DNA from: an uncultured Alistipes sp. | Lineage (GTDB): Bacteria > Bacteroidota > Bacteroidia > Bacteroidales > Rikenellaceae | Direction: 5' to 3' | Assembly (NCBI GenBank): GCA_944321945.1 | Contig: CALUNE010000007.1 | Coordinates: 1 to 64,000 of the forward strand | Length of the DNA: 64,000 nucleotides | Part shown: piece by piece, positions 50,755-63,400 of the stretch | Layout of the letters: each line of letters opens with the position of its first letter | How positions within the stretch are numbered: the first letter of the stretch is position 1 | The notes under the pieces: model-generated | Database searches by the model: none | What the model was told of the DNA's origin: nothing | The model's input: the letters and a program-made list of their open reading frames with translations, nothing else | Program-made: the position numbers and the translations under genes

Positions 50755-51336
50755 ATGGACGATTACGAAATGATGCGCGCGGGGCGGTGGCTTCACGCCG
50801 TGACACCCCGCATCGGCGAAGCGCTGCACCGGGCCGAGGAGTTGTGCTTCCGGCTGAACCAGCTGCCACCCTCCCGCCGCGAGGAGCGCGAGGCGATCAT
50901 CCGGCAGCTCCTCGGACACGTCGGAAAGGAGATCACGCTCCACAGCCCGTTTCACTGCGACTTCGGGGAGCAGATCTCCGTGGGCGACCACTTCGTGGGG
51001 AACTTCAACCTCACGATCCTCGACGAGGCACCCGTCACAATCGGCAACCACGTCTTCATCGGCCCCGACGTGGGGATCTACACCGTGCGCCACGCCCTGC
51101 TCACCGATCAGCGCAATGCCGGAATCATGCAGTCGCTCCCGGTCACGATCCACGACAACGTCTGGATCGGCGGCCATGCGACGCTGCTTCCCGGGGTGAC
51201 GATCGGTCAGGGGTCGGTGATCGGAGCCGGGAGCGTCGTGACGCACGACATTCCGCCGCAGGTCGTGGCGGCCGGCAATCCCTGCCGCGTACTGCACCCC
51301 ATCACCGAAGCCGACCGGGTGCAGGAGGTGGATTGA
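50755..51336 (+). CDS. Sugar O-acetyltransferase, Maa/LacA family (left-handed beta-helix)
   Basis: 193 residues. Hexapeptide repeats (ITLHSPFHCDFGEQISVGDHFVGNFNLTILDEAPVTIGNHVFIGPDVGIYT, VWIGGHATLLPGVTIGQGSVIGAGSVVTHDIPPQVVAAGNP) form a left-handed beta helix, with the catalytic His in YTVRHALL. It acetylates maltose, galactosides or a related acceptor from acetyl-CoA. The N-terminal MRAGRWLHA motif region fits the Maa branch. It lies between the ferredoxin terminator and a bidirectional terminator, so it may have its own promoter. Confidence 0.9.
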   Translation: MDDYEMMRAGRWLHAVTPRIGEALHRAEELCFRLNQLPPSRREEREAIIRQLLGHVGKEITLHSPFHCDFGEQISVGDHFVGNFNLTILDEAPVTIGNHVFIGPDVGIYTVRHALLTDQRNAGIMQSLPVTIHDNVWIGGHATLLPGVTIGQGSVIGAGSVVTHDIPPQVVAAGNPCRVLHPITEADRVQEVD

Positions 51337-51361
51337 TCCGCCATCCGATGCAGGAGAGACG

Positions 51362-51401
51362 AAAAAACGGCGGCACACGCGATTCAGGATGTGCCGCCGT
51401 C
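51362..51401. terminator. Bidirectional terminator between convergent genes
   Basis: ACGGCGGCACA (51367-51377) pairs perfectly with TGTGCCGCCGT (51390-51400). A T run is present on the minus strand side. Confidence 0.75.
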
Positions 51402-51419
51402 ATTCGTCAAAGACCGGAC

Positions 51420-52739
51420 CTACTCGTATAACAGGTATTTCGCCCGCAGCGTACGGAACGCTTCAGCCTCGGGCAGCCAGCGGGCACGGATCTCCTCGTC
51501 CGAGGCTCCGTCGAGAATCATCCCGCGCACCCACCCCACGCCGACCAGTTTCTCGAACATCGGCGTGAAGAAGGCCTCGCCCAAGCCCAGATCGCGGAAG
51601 GCATCAATGACATATTGCAGGGAAAAACCCACCGCACGAGCCTTCTCGAGGGGCATGCGGCTCAGATCCTCGCCCCGGCACAGGCGCCCCTCCAGCGGCG
51701 GATGCTTTGCGCCGGGCGTCGGATGCGGCGTGAAGGAGAACCGCCGGTCGGTCAGATCGGGATGGCCGTAGATTTCGAACGGGCGGTCGGTTCCGCGCCC
51801 GACGCTCACGACCGTCCCCTCGAAGGGACACAGCGCGGCATAAAGGTAAACCGACCGCTGGGTCGGCAGATTGGGCGACGGCGCCACGGGCAGCCGGTAT
51901 TCGGTAGCATGGGTGTAGTTGCGGCAGGGGACGATCCGCAGGTCGCACCTGCGGGCCCACCCCTCGCCCACGGCCATACGGGCAATCTCGCCCATCGTCA
52001 GCCCGTGCAGCACCGGGATCGGCAGTGCCCCGACCCCCGATTTGTAACGCATGTCGAGCAGCGGGCCCTCGACCTTGTCGCCGTTGGGGTTCGGACGGTC
52101 GAGGACGATGACCTTTCGGCCGAATTCGGCCGAGGCATCCATCATCCGCAGCATCGAGATATAATAGGTATAGAAACGCAGCCCGACATCCTGCATGTCA
52201 ACCACCAGGACGTCGAACGAGCGCATCGCCTCGTCCGAGGGACGCAGCGTCCGTCCGTCGTAGAGCGAGCGGATCGGGATCCCCGTGCGGGGGTCGGTCG
52301 AGCTGGAGACCCTCTCGCCGGCATCGGCCGTACCGCGGAATCCGTGTTCCGGAGAGAAGATGGCCTCGACGTCGAATCCGCACTCGTGGAGCAGATCGAC
52401 CAGATGGATCCGTCCGGCCTCATCGGCGGTCACCGGGCGCCCCGTCGTGCCGACAACTCCCGGCATCCGGGCCACCGAGGTCTGGTTGGCCAGCACGGCC
52501 ACGCGGCGTCCGCGCAACAGCGGGAAGTAGGCGGCCGTATCGGTCATGCCGACCCGCACACCGGATTCCGCGGCCGGATTCTGCGCCGTCGATGCGGCCC
52601 GAACACTCCCGGTCCCGGCCGAAACGTCCGTACTGCCCGACACAATCGCCCCTTCTGCCGCATCCGTCATGCCCCCCGCAAACAGTCCGGCCAACAGGAG
52701 GATCCATCCCCCGACCCGTTGAAGAAGCCCTCTACGCAT
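51420..52739 (-). CDS. namZ: DUF1343 protein, NamZ-type exo-beta-N-acetylmuramidase
   Basis: 439 residues. A signal peptide (GWILLLAGLFAGGMTDA) and a Ser/Ala/Gly-rich segment precede the DUF1343 domain: RRVAVLANQTSVAR, FSPEHGFRGTADAGE (key Glu/His), VVDMQDVGLRFYTYY, VLDRPNPNGDKVEGPLLD, LHGLTMGEIA. NamZ enzymes remove non-reducing terminal MurNAc from peptidoglycan fragments, so this probably supports wall recycling or peptidoglycan salvage. Start ATG 52739 overlaps the end of prfB by 8 nt. Confidence 0.88.
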   Translation of the reverse strand: MRRGLLQRVGGWILLLAGLFAGGMTDAAEGAIVSGSTDVSAGTGSVRAASTAQNPAAESGVRVGMTDTAAYFPLLRGRRVAVLANQTSVARMPGVVGTTGRPVTADEAGRIHLVDLLHECGFDVEAIFSPEHGFRGTADAGERVSSSTDPRTGIPIRSLYDGRTLRPSDEAMRSFDVLVVDMQDVGLRFYTYYISMLRMMDASAEFGRKVIVLDRPNPNGDKVEGPLLDMRYKSGVGALPIPVLHGLTMGEIARMAVGEGWARRCDLRIVPCRNYTHATEYRLPVAPSPNLPTQRSVYLYAALCPFEGTVVSVGRGTDRPFEIYGHPDLTDRRFSFTPHPTPGAKHPPLEGRLCRGEDLSRMPLEKARAVGFSLQYVIDAFRDLGLGEAFFTPMFEKLVGVGWVRGMILDGASDEEIRARWLPEAEAFRTLRAKYLLYE

Positions 52740-53844
52740 TGGCTCCGAACTCCATGAGATAGGCCTTGATGAAGGCATCCAGATCGCCATCCATCACCGC
52801 CTCGACGTTCGAAGTCTGCACGCCCGTGCGGTGGTCCTTCACGCGGCGGTCGTCGAAGACGTACGAACGGATCTGCGAACCCCATTCGATCTTCTTCTTC
52901 GAAGCCTCCAGAGCCTGCTGCGTGGCCATGCGCTTGTCCAGTTCGCGCTGGTAGAGTTTCGACCGCAGGATGCGCATGGCATTCTCGCGGTTCATCAGCT
53001 GCGAACGCGTCTCCATGTTCTCGATCAGATACTCGACCGGTTCGCCCGTATCGGGATCCTTGCCGTGGTAGCGCAGCCGCACGGCCGTCTCGACCTTGTT
53101 GACGTTCTGACCGCCGGCTCCCGACGAACGGAACGTATCCCACTCGATATCGGCGGGGTTGATCGTGATCTCGATCGTGTCGTCGACGGCCGGCGACACG
53201 AAGACCGATGCAAAGGTCGTCTGCCGTTTGTTGTTGGCATTGAACGGCGAGAGCCGCACCATGCGGTGAACGCCGTTCTCGCTCTTGAGGTAGCCGTAGG
53301 CATATTCGCCCTCGAACTCCAGCGTGCAGGACTTCACTCCCACTTCGTCACCGGCCTGATAGTCGAGCACCTTGACCTTGTATCCGTGGGCCTCGCCCCA
53401 GCGCGTGTACATACGCAGGAGCATCGAGGCCCAGTCCAGCGCCTCCGTTCCGCCCGCACCGGCGTTGATATCCATGATGGCGCCGAGTTTGTCCTCGTCG
53501 CGGCGCAACATGTTGCGCATTTCGAGCTTCTCGATCTTTTCGAGCGTCGCGGCATAGTGGGCATCCAGTTCGGCCTCGGTCATGACCCCCTCCTTGACGA
53601 AGTCGGGCATCAGTTCCAGATCCTCGACATCCTTGCGGATCGCATCGTAATCCTCGACCCATGCCTTGATCCCCGCCACCTTGCGCAGTTGTTCGCGCGC
53701 CCGGTCGGGATCGTCCCAGAAATCGGGTTCCTGGGTCTTCTCCTCCTCATTGCGCAGGTCGATGCGTTTCTGTTCAATGTCCAGGCAGCGCTCCAACGCC
53801 TCGCGACGCTGACCGAGTTCCTTGATCTGTTCGGATAATACCAT
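52732..53844 (-). CDS. prfB: Peptide chain release factor 2
   Basis: 370 residues. Stop-codon recognition tripeptide Ser-Pro-Phe in VRLSPFNANNKRQTTFAS and the catalytic GGQ in SSGAGGQNVNKVETAVRL are both present. It releases peptides at UAA and UGA. The reading frame is continuous through the N-terminal region where many bacterial prfB genes have an in-frame UGA and a programmed +1 frameshift (LERCLDIEQKR here), so this gene does not use that autoregulation. It is in one operon with the MATE and cytidylate-kinase-like genes upstream and namZ downstream. Confidence 0.97.
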   Translation of the reverse strand: MVLSEQIKELGQRREALERCLDIEQKRIDLRNEEEKTQEPDFWDDPDRAREQLRKVAGIKAWVEDYDAIRKDVEDLELMPDFVKEGVMTEAELDAHYAATLEKIEKLEMRNMLRRDEDKLGAIMDINAGAGGTEALDWASMLLRMYTRWGEAHGYKVKVLDYQAGDEVGVKSCTLEFEGEYAYGYLKSENGVHRMVRLSPFNANNKRQTTFASVFVSPAVDDTIEITINPADIEWDTFRSSGAGGQNVNKVETAVRLRYHGKDPDTGEPVEYLIENMETRSQLMNRENAMRILRSKLYQRELDKRMATQQALEASKKKIEWGSQIRSYVFDDRRVKDHRTGVQTSNVEAVMDGDLDAFIKAYLMEFGANA

Positions 53845-53856
53845 ATTTTGTTGTCT

Positions 53857-54492
53857 CTAAAATTTCTCGTGCAGTTTGCGTCCGGCGAAGTCCAGAATGA
53901 AGTCCGCCGTCTGCTCCTCGCCCAGTTTCGAGGAGTTGACGCACAGATGGTAGGTGGCAGCCTGCCCCCACGTCCGCAGGCTGTAATAGTTGTAGAACGA
54001 TGCACGCTGGGCGTCGATGCGCTCCATCATCGCGCGGGCCTCGTCGGGCGTGCAGTTGTCGCGCTTGCAGAGGCGGTCGATGCGATCGGCCTCGTCGGCC
54101 GTGATGAAGACATTGACGCACCGCGGATGGTCGCGCAGGATGTAGTCGGCGCAGCGCCCCACAAAGATGGCCGATTCGCGTGCGGCGATCTGCCGGATCA
54201 CGTCGCTCTGGATGCGGAACAGCGATTCGTTGGCCAGGATGTTGTTCGTATTGCCCCCCTCGTAGCCCGTGAACGGAGCCCGGAAATAGCCGATCAGCGT
54301 AGCGAACATTCCCTTGGCTTCGCGTTCGTCGGCCTTTTCGAAACACTCGGGACAGAGGCCGCTCTCGCGGGCTGCCAGGTTGATCAGCTCCTTGTCGTAG
54401 AGCCGGATTCCCAGACGCCGGGCAATGATCTCGCCGACGATTTTGCCGCCGCTGCCAATCTGGCGGCCGATATTGATTACGAATTTGTCCAT
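53857..54492 (-). CDS. Cytidylate kinase-like family protein
   Basis: 211 residues. The P-loop region GRQIGSGGKIVGEIIARRLG and IFVGRCADYILRD are typical of the cytidylate-kinase-like family (PF13189), which is found in gut Bacteroidetes and Firmicutes and differs from the housekeeping Cmk. Nucleotide kinase activity is likely but the substrate is unproven. The 8-nt gap after the MATE gene and 12-nt gap before prfB support one operon. Confidence 0.87.
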   Translation of the reverse strand: MDKFVINIGRQIGSGGKIVGEIIARRLGIRLYDKELINLAARESGLCPECFEKADEREAKGMFATLIGYFRAPFTGYEGGNTNNILANESLFRIQSDVIRQIAARESAIFVGRCADYILRDHPRCVNVFITADEADRIDRLCKRDNCTPDEARAMMERIDAQRASFYNYYSLRTWGQAATYHLCVNSSKLGEEQTADFILDFAGRKLHEKF

Positions 54493-54500
54493 AACAGGGG

Positions 54501-55895
54501 TTATTTTTTATCCGGTTCCACGGTCGGCATGGCGCGGAATTTCCGCAGCTGCCAGGTCAGCATGAAGAAGGCCACGATCGAAGCCAGCAGGTCCGACAGC
54601 GGCATCGAGGCCCAGACGCCCCAACTGCCGTCCCACGGCGTGTACTGGTCGAAGAAGTGCGGCAGGAAGATCAGGAACGGCATCAGGAACAGCAGCTGCC
54701 GCGACAGCGACAGGAAGATCGCCTTCGAGGCCATGCCGATGCTCATGAAGAAGTTCGTGGCCACCATCTGGAAGCCGATGATCGGATAGCAGATGAAGAC
54801 AATGCGCATGCCCTCGACCGAGAGGCGGATCAGCTCCTCGTCCGTCGTGAAGAGGCTGACGGCCACCCGCGGGAAGAGTTCACCGATCAGGAATCCGGTC
54901 ACGGTGATGCACGTGGCGCCGATTATCGTCAGTTTCAGTACCCGCATGACGCGGTCGAACTGCCGTGCGCCGTAGTTGTAGCCGGCAATGGGCTGCATGC
55001 CCTGGTTCAGACCCATGACGATCATCACGAAGAAGAAGCCCAGGCGGTTGACGATGCCGTAGGCGCCGATCATCAGGTCGCCGCCGAACTCTTTCAACCC
55101 CTTGTTGATGAGGATGACGATGAAGCACGCCGCCAGGTTCATCAGGAAGGGCGACATGCCGATCGAGAGGATGTCGCGGACGATCTTGCGCCGCAGGCGG
55201 TAGATGCCTCTCCGGAAGTGGAGCAGCTCCTGACGGTCCGACAGAAGCCGGAACTGCCACATCAGCGAGATGATCTGCGCCAGTACCGTGGCGATGGCCG
55301 CCCCGCGGATGCCCCAGTCGAACCAGAAGATGAAGATCGGGTCGAGGATGGCATTGATGACCACCGTGTTGATCGTGGCGTACATCGACTTGCGGGGGTG
55401 ACCCGCGGCCCGCAGGATGGAGTTCAGGCCCAGGTAGAGGTGCGTGATGACGTTGCCCAGCAGGATGATGACCATGTACTCGCGGGCATAGCCGATCGTC
55501 GCCTCGCTGGCCCCGAAGAAGTAGAGGATCGGGTCGAGGAAGATCAGCGCGACGACGCCGAAGGTCACGCCGATGATGAGATTGAGCATCACGACGTTGC
55601 CCAGCACGTGCTGGGCCGTTTCGTAGTCGCGCTGTCCGAGGCGCATCGAGACGAGCGTCGCGGCACCCACGCCGACGAGCGATCCGAAGGCCGCCGCCAG
55701 GTTCATCAGCGGGAAGGTCAGCGCCAGGCCCGAGATGGCCAGCGGGCCGACACCGTGGCCGATGAAGATGCTGTCGACCATGTTGTAGAGTGAGGATGCC
55801 GTCATGGCGATGATCGCCGGCACGGCATACTGCACCAGAAGTTTGCGGATCCGCTCGGTTCCGAGTTCCAGAGCCGCTACTTTGAGTTCAGCCAT
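54501..55895 (-). CDS. MATE family efflux transporter
   Basis: 464 residues, 12 membrane segments in two six-helix halves. YAVPAIIAMTASSLYNMVDSIFIGHGVGPLAISGLALTFP and GMNQGMQP-type motif (LNQGMQPIAGYNYGARQFDRVMR) are MATE signatures. It exports cationic drugs or metabolites by Na+ or H+ antiport. It is first in an operon with the cytidylate-kinase-like protein, prfB and namZ. Confidence 0.92.
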   Translation of the reverse strand: MAELKVAALELGTERIRKLLVQYAVPAIIAMTASSLYNMVDSIFIGHGVGPLAISGLALTFPLMNLAAAFGSLVGVGAATLVSMRLGQRDYETAQHVLGNVVMLNLIIGVTFGVVALIFLDPILYFFGASEATIGYAREYMVIILLGNVITHLYLGLNSILRAAGHPRKSMYATINTVVINAILDPIFIFWFDWGIRGAAIATVLAQIISLMWQFRLLSDRQELLHFRRGIYRLRRKIVRDILSIGMSPFLMNLAACFIVILINKGLKEFGGDLMIGAYGIVNRLGFFFVMIVMGLNQGMQPIAGYNYGARQFDRVMRVLKLTIIGATCITVTGFLIGELFPRVAVSLFTTDEELIRLSVEGMRIVFICYPIIGFQMVATNFFMSIGMASKAIFLSLSRQLLFLMPFLIFLPHFFDQYTPWDGSWGVWASMPLSDLLASIVAFFMLTWQLRKFRAMPTVEPDKK

Positions 55896-56141
55896 ATTGT
55901 GTATCAGTTCAGTTGCCTATGAATTTTCCGAGGTCGGTTCCGCCGTTCGTTTCGGGATATCCGGGCAAGGTTCCGGAGCTTTCCGGAAAGCCCGGCGTGC
56001 TGTTACCCATCCGCTCCGGGCCGTTCCGCAGCGTGCCGGCCCGAATCGGTCGCATCCGACCGCTTGCCAGAAGCGGTCATCAGCCTGTTCCAGACTTTTC
56101 GGATACGGCCGCCGGTCAGCTCCGTACCCTATCGGGCGAGA
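55896..56141. other. Intergenic GC-rich spacer without recognised genes
   Basis: 246 nt between the lipoprotein gene stop (56142) and the MATE start (55895), both on the minus strand. It contains loose repeats around TTCCGG/CCGGAA and short palindromes such as CTTTCCGGAAAG. No ORF with family-like sequence and no clear promoter could be picked out. Confidence 0.6.
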
Positions 56142-56669
56142 CTACCTGGGTACCGTCCGGTCAAGCCGGTCGAACCAGCCGCGGTAGATCTCCGGATCGG
56201 TCGACAACCCGAGTTCCTCGGTCATGAAGGCCGACGCATCCCCCGAATACCATTGGCGCGAGACGTAGACCGTCAGACGCACCTCGCTCACCTGTTGATC
56301 CGGCTGCACGACGAAACTCAGCTGCCGGATCTCCCCGGCCATCGGCACAAGGATCGTCGATTCCGCGGGCAGCACCTGTCGTGCCACGATGAGCCCCGAA
56401 GCCCGGTCGGCACTCACGATCAGACACCCCTCGCGCTGCAGCAGGTCGAACAGCAGGTCGTAACACTCCTCGGCACCGACCGTCATCCGATGGCGGGTCA
56501 GGGTGTCCAACTGCTGCGGATCGGGCACTCCTTGGACCACCGACGTCTGTTTGCGGACCTGAAGGTAGGCATTCGACGTGCAACCGGACAGCAGCACGGC
56601 GGAAACGGCCGCTACAAACCAGGCCAACCCCCGGCAGGAAACAGTCCCGTGCAGAAATCTTCCGTTCAT
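56142..56669 (-). CDS. Hypothetical lipoprotein
   Basis: 175 residues from ATG 56669. A lipoprotein signal with the lipobox LLSGC (Cys at about 29) is followed by a compact alpha/beta domain ([47 protein letters not shown]..., [17 protein letters not shown]). The family is not recognised. The longer frame to 56804 would include the minisatellite region and is rejected. It lies downstream of cysS with repeat-rich DNA between. Confidence 0.72.
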   Translation of the reverse strand: MNGRFLHGTVSCRGLAWFVAAVSAVLLSGCTSNAYLQVRKQTSVVQGVPDPQQLDTLTRHRMTVGAEECYDLLFDLLQREGCLIVSADRASGLIVARQVLPAESTILVPMAGEIRQLSFVVQPDQQVSEVRLTVYVSRQWYSGDASAFMTEELGLSTDPEIYRGWFDRLDRTVPR

Positions 56670-56730
56670 ATTCCAATAATTCTGTCTATCGCGATCGGCT
56701 TCTCGAAAGCCCCCGTTGCAGTCCCCATCA

Positions 56731-56840
56731 CAGACCGCCCGTTGCAGACCGCCCGTTGCAGGCCGCCCTGTCGTCTGCCGCCGTGTCATCTGCGGCCGTG
56801 TCATCTGCGGCCCCGTCGTCTGCGGCCCCGTCGTTGTGGG
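56731..56840. repeat. Adjacent 14-bp and 15-bp minisatellites upstream of the lipoprotein gene
   Basis: 56731-56744 and 56745-56758 are identical 14-bp units (CAGACCGCCCGTTG), with a degenerate third at 56759. 56766-56840 is five 15-bp units; 56781-56795 and 56796-56810 are identical, the others are variants (CCGTGTCATCTGCGG type). They lie between cysS and the lipoprotein gene. Confidence 0.9.
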
Positions 56841-56846
56841 CCGGGA

Positions 56847-58322
56847 TTACTCCAGTTCCCAGTCCGAACCGTCCTTGCGGTCCTTAACGCGGATACCGGC
56901 AGCCGTCAGTCCGTCGCGGATGCGGTCCGACGTAGCCCAGTCCTTCGAGGCCTTGGCCCCCTGGCGGATGTCGAGCAGCATCTCGACCAGCGGCGTCACA
57001 TAGTCGCGACCGGCAGCCGAACCGGCGGCCTTCTCGTCGCGCAGTCCGAGGATGTCGAAGGCGTAGAGGCGGAACGTCCGGCGCAGCGTCTCGAGATCTT
57101 CGGCCGTGATGGTCTGCGTACCGTCGGCGAGCTGGTTGATCGTGCGCACCCAGTCGAAGAGGGCCGAGATGACCATCGGCGAGTTCAGATCGTCGTCCAT
57201 GGCCGTACGGCAGCGCTCCTCCAGTTCGGCGGGCGAGACGGTCGACTCGGCCGCGGGCTGGATCTTGCCCAGCGTCTCGATACCCTTCATCAGACGGTCG
57301 AGCCCCTTTTCGGCGGCCTGCAGCGCCTCGTTCGAGAAGTCGAGCGTCGAGCGGTAGTGGGCCTGCAGCACGAAGAAGCGGATCGTCATCGGCGAATAGG
57401 CCTGGGCCAGCAGCCGGTGGTTGCCCGTGAAGAGCTCCTCGAGGGTGATGAAGTTGCCGAGCGACTTGCCCATCTTCTGGCCGTTGATCGTGATCATGTT
57501 GTTATGCACCCAGTAGCGGGCCGAATCGTGGCCCAGTGCGGCGGTCGACTGGGCGATCTCGCACTCGTGGTGCGGGAACATCAGGTCCATGCCGCCGCCG
57601 TGGATATCGAACCGCTCGCCCAGGTAGCGCGTCGACATGGCCGAGCACTCCATGTGCCAGCCGGGGAATCCGTCGCTCCAGGGCGAGGGCCAGCGCATGA
57701 TGTGTTCGGGCGAGGCCTTTTTCCAGAGGGCGAAGTCATAGGAGTGGTGCTTGTCCGACTGCCCGTCCAGTTCGCGCGTATTGGTGACGATGTCCTCGAG
57801 GTTGCGGCCCGAGAGGCATCCGTAGTGGTATTTGCGGTTGTACTTCTCGACGTCGAAGTAGACCGAGCCGTTCGACTCGTAGGCATAGCCGGCCTCGAGG
57901 ATCCGCTTGACGAACTCGATCTGCTCGATGATGTGGCCCGAAGCGAAGGGTTCGATCGAGGGGGTCTCGACATTCAGCGCATCCATCGCCCGGTGGTAGC
58001 GTTCCGTATAGTAATGGGCCACCTCCATGGGTTCGAGCTGTTCGAGACGGGCCTTCTTGGCGATCTTGTCCTCGCCCTCGTCGGCATCGTGTTCGAGATG
58101 GCCGACGTCGGTGATGTTGCGCACGTAGCGCACCTTGTATCCCGAGGCCTTCAGGTAGCGGAACAGCAGGTCGAAGGTCACCGCCGGACGGGCGTGGCCC
58201 AGATGCGGATCCCCGTAGACCGTGGGTCCGCAGACATACATGCCGACCCGGCCCTCGACCAGGGGTTCGAACTCCTCCTTGCGGCGCGTCAGCGTATTGT
58301 AAAGCACGAGTTTGGATTCCAT
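56847..58322 (-). CDS. cysS: Cysteine--tRNA ligase
   Basis: 491 residues. [20 protein letters not shown] contains the class I HIGH-type motif (HLGH) and a zinc-binding Cys; GWHMECSAM and [11 protein letters not shown] complete the zinc site; KMGKSLGN is KMSKS. The C-terminal anticodon-binding DALR-like part is complete. It starts 90 nt from the divergent RhlE gene. Confidence 0.97.
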   Translation of the reverse strand: MESKLVLYNTLTRRKEEFEPLVEGRVGMYVCGPTVYGDPHLGHARPAVTFDLLFRYLKASGYKVRYVRNITDVGHLEHDADEGEDKIAKKARLEQLEPMEVAHYYTERYHRAMDALNVETPSIEPFASGHIIEQIEFVKRILEAGYAYESNGSVYFDVEKYNRKYHYGCLSGRNLEDIVTNTRELDGQSDKHHSYDFALWKKASPEHIMRWPSPWSDGFPGWHMECSAMSTRYLGERFDIHGGGMDLMFPHHECEIAQSTAALGHDSARYWVHNNMITINGQKMGKSLGNFITLEELFTGNHRLLAQAYSPMTIRFFVLQAHYRSTLDFSNEALQAAEKGLDRLMKGIETLGKIQPAAESTVSPAELEERCRTAMDDDLNSPMVISALFDWVRTINQLADGTQTITAEDLETLRRTFRLYAFDILGLRDEKAAGSAAGRDYVTPLVEMLLDIRQGAKASKDWATSDRIRDGLTAAGIRVKDRKDGSDWELE

Positions 58323-58353
58323 AATATTTCGGTTTATCGACGTTTTGAACGGG

Positions 58354-58361
58354 TAAAGATA
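58354..58361 (-). promoter_or_regulatory. -7 promoter box of cysS
   Basis: TATCTTTA on the minus strand, one base off consensus, 31 nt before ATG 58322. Confidence 0.4.
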
Positions 58362-58393
58362 CGAAATTTATGCGTTATCCCGAAAATTTATCG

Positions 58394-58401
58394 TACCTTT
58401 A
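58394..58401 (+). promoter_or_regulatory. -7 promoter box of the RhlE-type helicase gene
   Basis: TACCTTTA, one base off TAnnTTTG, 11 nt before ATG 58413. The short leader fits a -7 box followed by an immediate start codon. Confidence 0.4.
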
Positions 58402-58412
58402 CCGCGATTATT

Positions 58413-60404
<1,992 letters not shown>

Positions 60405-60454
60405 CCGCCACACCGGGTATCGGCAACATATCGTTTTTTAGGAACTTGAACCAT

Positions 60455-63400
60455 ATGCACTTCTTCAAACGCTGGAACAACCTCGTCGGATGGGGCGTCT
60501 TCGCCATTGCGGCGATCGTCTACCTGATGACCATGGAACCCGTGTCGAGTCTCTGGGACTGCTCGGAGTTCATCGCCACCTCCTACAAACTTGAAGTGGG
60601 ACACCCGCCCGGAGCCCCTCTCTTCATGATGCTCGCCCGCCTGGCCACCCTCTTCGCCTTCGGCAACCCGGACTACGTCGGCATGGCCGTCAATGCGATG
60701 AACTCGCTGGCCAGCGCCTTCTGCATCCTCTTCCTCTTCTGGACGATCACCCACCTGGCCCGCCGTCTGGCCACGCGTGGCGGCGCCGAACTGACCCCCG
60801 CCTCGACGGTCGCCATCCTCGGCGCCGGCGTCGTCGGGGCCCTGGCCTACACCTTCACCGACACCTTCTGGTTCTCGGCCATCGAGGGCGAGGTCTATGC
60901 CCTCTCGTCGATGTTCACGGCTCTCGTGGTGTGGCTCATGCTCAAGTGGGAGGAGCAGGCCGACCAGCCCCACGCCTCGCGCTGGATCGTGCTGATCGCC
61001 TACCTGATGGGACTCTCGATCGGCGTCCACATCCTCAACCTGCTCTGCATCCCGGCGCTGGTCTTCATCTACTATTTCCGCAAGACGGACCACGTCACCT
61101 GGAAGGGCGTCGTCGGCACCACCGTACTGGCCGGCGCACTGATCATCTTCCTGAACAACATCATCATCCCCTATACGGTCTGGTTCGGCGCCCAGGTCGA
61201 CACGCTCTTCGTCAACACGTTCGGCCTGCCCGTCAACTCCGGCATGGTGGTCTTCGCCCTGGCGCTGATCCTCGGTCTGGGCTGGGCCGCCTGGAAGGCC
61301 CATCAGAAGGGCCGCGTCGTGCTGAATCTCTTCCTGATCTCCACGACGATGGTCCTCGTCGGCTTCTCCTCCTACGCCTCGATGACCATCCGCGCCGCGG
61401 CCAACCCGCCGATGAACTCCAACAACCCGAACAACCCCCACGCCCTGCTCTCGGTGCTCAACCGCGACCAGTACGGCAGCCGCCCGCTGCTGTACGGCGC
61501 CCAGTACTCGGCTCCCCCCGAGGACGTGAAGAGCAAAAACGTCTGGTACCTCGACGAGGACGGCAAATACAAGCGCGCCTCCGTCCTAACGGGCTACACC
61601 CACGCCCCGGAGTTCATGACCCTCTTCCCGCGGATGTGGAACCCCGCAAAGGGCGAAAAGGAGTACAAACAGTGGGCCGCCTACCGCACCAAGACCGAAA
61701 CGCTGCGCGACGAAAACGGCGAAATCCAGCGCGACGCCTCGGGCCGCCCGATCCGCGGCGAGGTGCTCGACTACGGCCGCAAACACGTCTACACCGACTC
61801 GTACGGCGATACGCACAGCATCGTCGAACCCACGTTCGGCGAAAATATCCACTTCTTCTTCAACTACCAGCTCTCGTACATGTACTGGCGCTACTTCCTG
61901 TGGAACTTCGTCGGACGACAGAGCGACATCCAGCCCTCGCGCACGACGCTCACCGACGGAAACTGGCTCTCGGGCGTGAAGTGGATCGACGAAATGTACC
62001 TCGGACCGCAGGACAACCTGCCCCGCGAAATCGCCGAAAACAAGGGCCGCAACACCTACTATTTCCTCCCCTTCCTGCTGGGGTTGATCGGTCTGATCTA
62101 CCAGCTGAACCGCGATTCGCGCAACTTCACGATCGTCATGTGGCTCTTCATCATGATGGGCGTGGCGCTGGTCTTCTACTTCAACACCTCGCCCGGCGAA
62201 CCGCGTGAACGCGACTATGTCTATGCCGGATCGTTCTACGCCTTCTCGATCTGGATCGGATTCGGGGTGCTGGCGCTGCGCGACCTGATCGAGTGGATCA
62301 CCAAACGCCGCAACATCGCCACGGCAGCCGCCGCCACGGTCGTGTCGCTGGGCGTGCCGACGATCCTCGCCGCCCAGAACTGGGACGACCACGACCGTTC
62401 GCACCGCACCATGGCCCGCGACATCGGCTGGAACTACCTCCAGTCGACGCTCCCCAACTCGATCATCCTCAACTACGGCGACAACGACACCTTCCCGCTG
62501 TGGAACAACCAGGAGGTCTACGGCGTGCGGCCCGACGTGCGGATCGTCAACACGTCGTACCTGGGCGGCGAATGGTACATCGACGAGATGAAGACCAAGG
62601 CCAACGAGGCCGATCCGGTCCCCTTCACGCTGCCCAAACGCAAGTATACCTACAACAACGATCTGATTCCGGTGCTGGACAAGATCGAACAGGGGGCCGA
62701 AATCAGCCAGGTGATCGACTTCGTGCGCAGCGACGACCCGCGCAGCCAGGTCCGGCTGACCGACGGCACGATGACCGACTACATCCCCACCAAGCGCATC
62801 GCCCTGCCCGTGAACAAGGAGAATGCCATCGCCTCGGGAATCGTCGCCGAAAAGGACCGCGACAAGATGGTCGACACGGTCTATCTCAACCTCAAGCGCA
62901 ACTCGCTCGACAAGAGCCAGCTGATGATCCTCGACATGCTGGCCCACTTCGACTGGAAACGCCCGATCTACCTCACGCAGGTCTACATCATGCAGGATCT
63001 CGGACTGATGGACTACCTCCAGTTCGACGGCTATGCCTACCGCTTCGTACCGATCCTCACTCCTGTTCAGAGCCCCTACGAGATCGGCCGCATCGATACG
63101 GATTATGCCGCACCGTTGCTCCGCGACACCTTCCGCTACGGAAACCTCAACGATCCGCGGGTCTACGTCGACTACTTCATCCAGTACAACCTCTCGGCCT
63201 CGCATGCGCGTGATGCCTTTGCCCGCGTCGCCAAGGAGCTGCTGCGTGAAGGGAAGGTCGACGAAGCGGTCGAACTGCTCGACCTGGGGCTGGAGAAGCT
63301 GCCCACCTCGCAGATCCGCTTCACGGATTCGAATACCTACCCCTTCCTCGAGGCCTACTACGCCGCCTCGGCCATGGGGGCCGAAGGGGCCGCCGAAAAG

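Noticed and set aside
53350..53844. Possible programmed frameshift in prfB
   Set aside because: The frame is continuous from ATG 53844; no in-frame UGA or slippery CUU-UGA was found.
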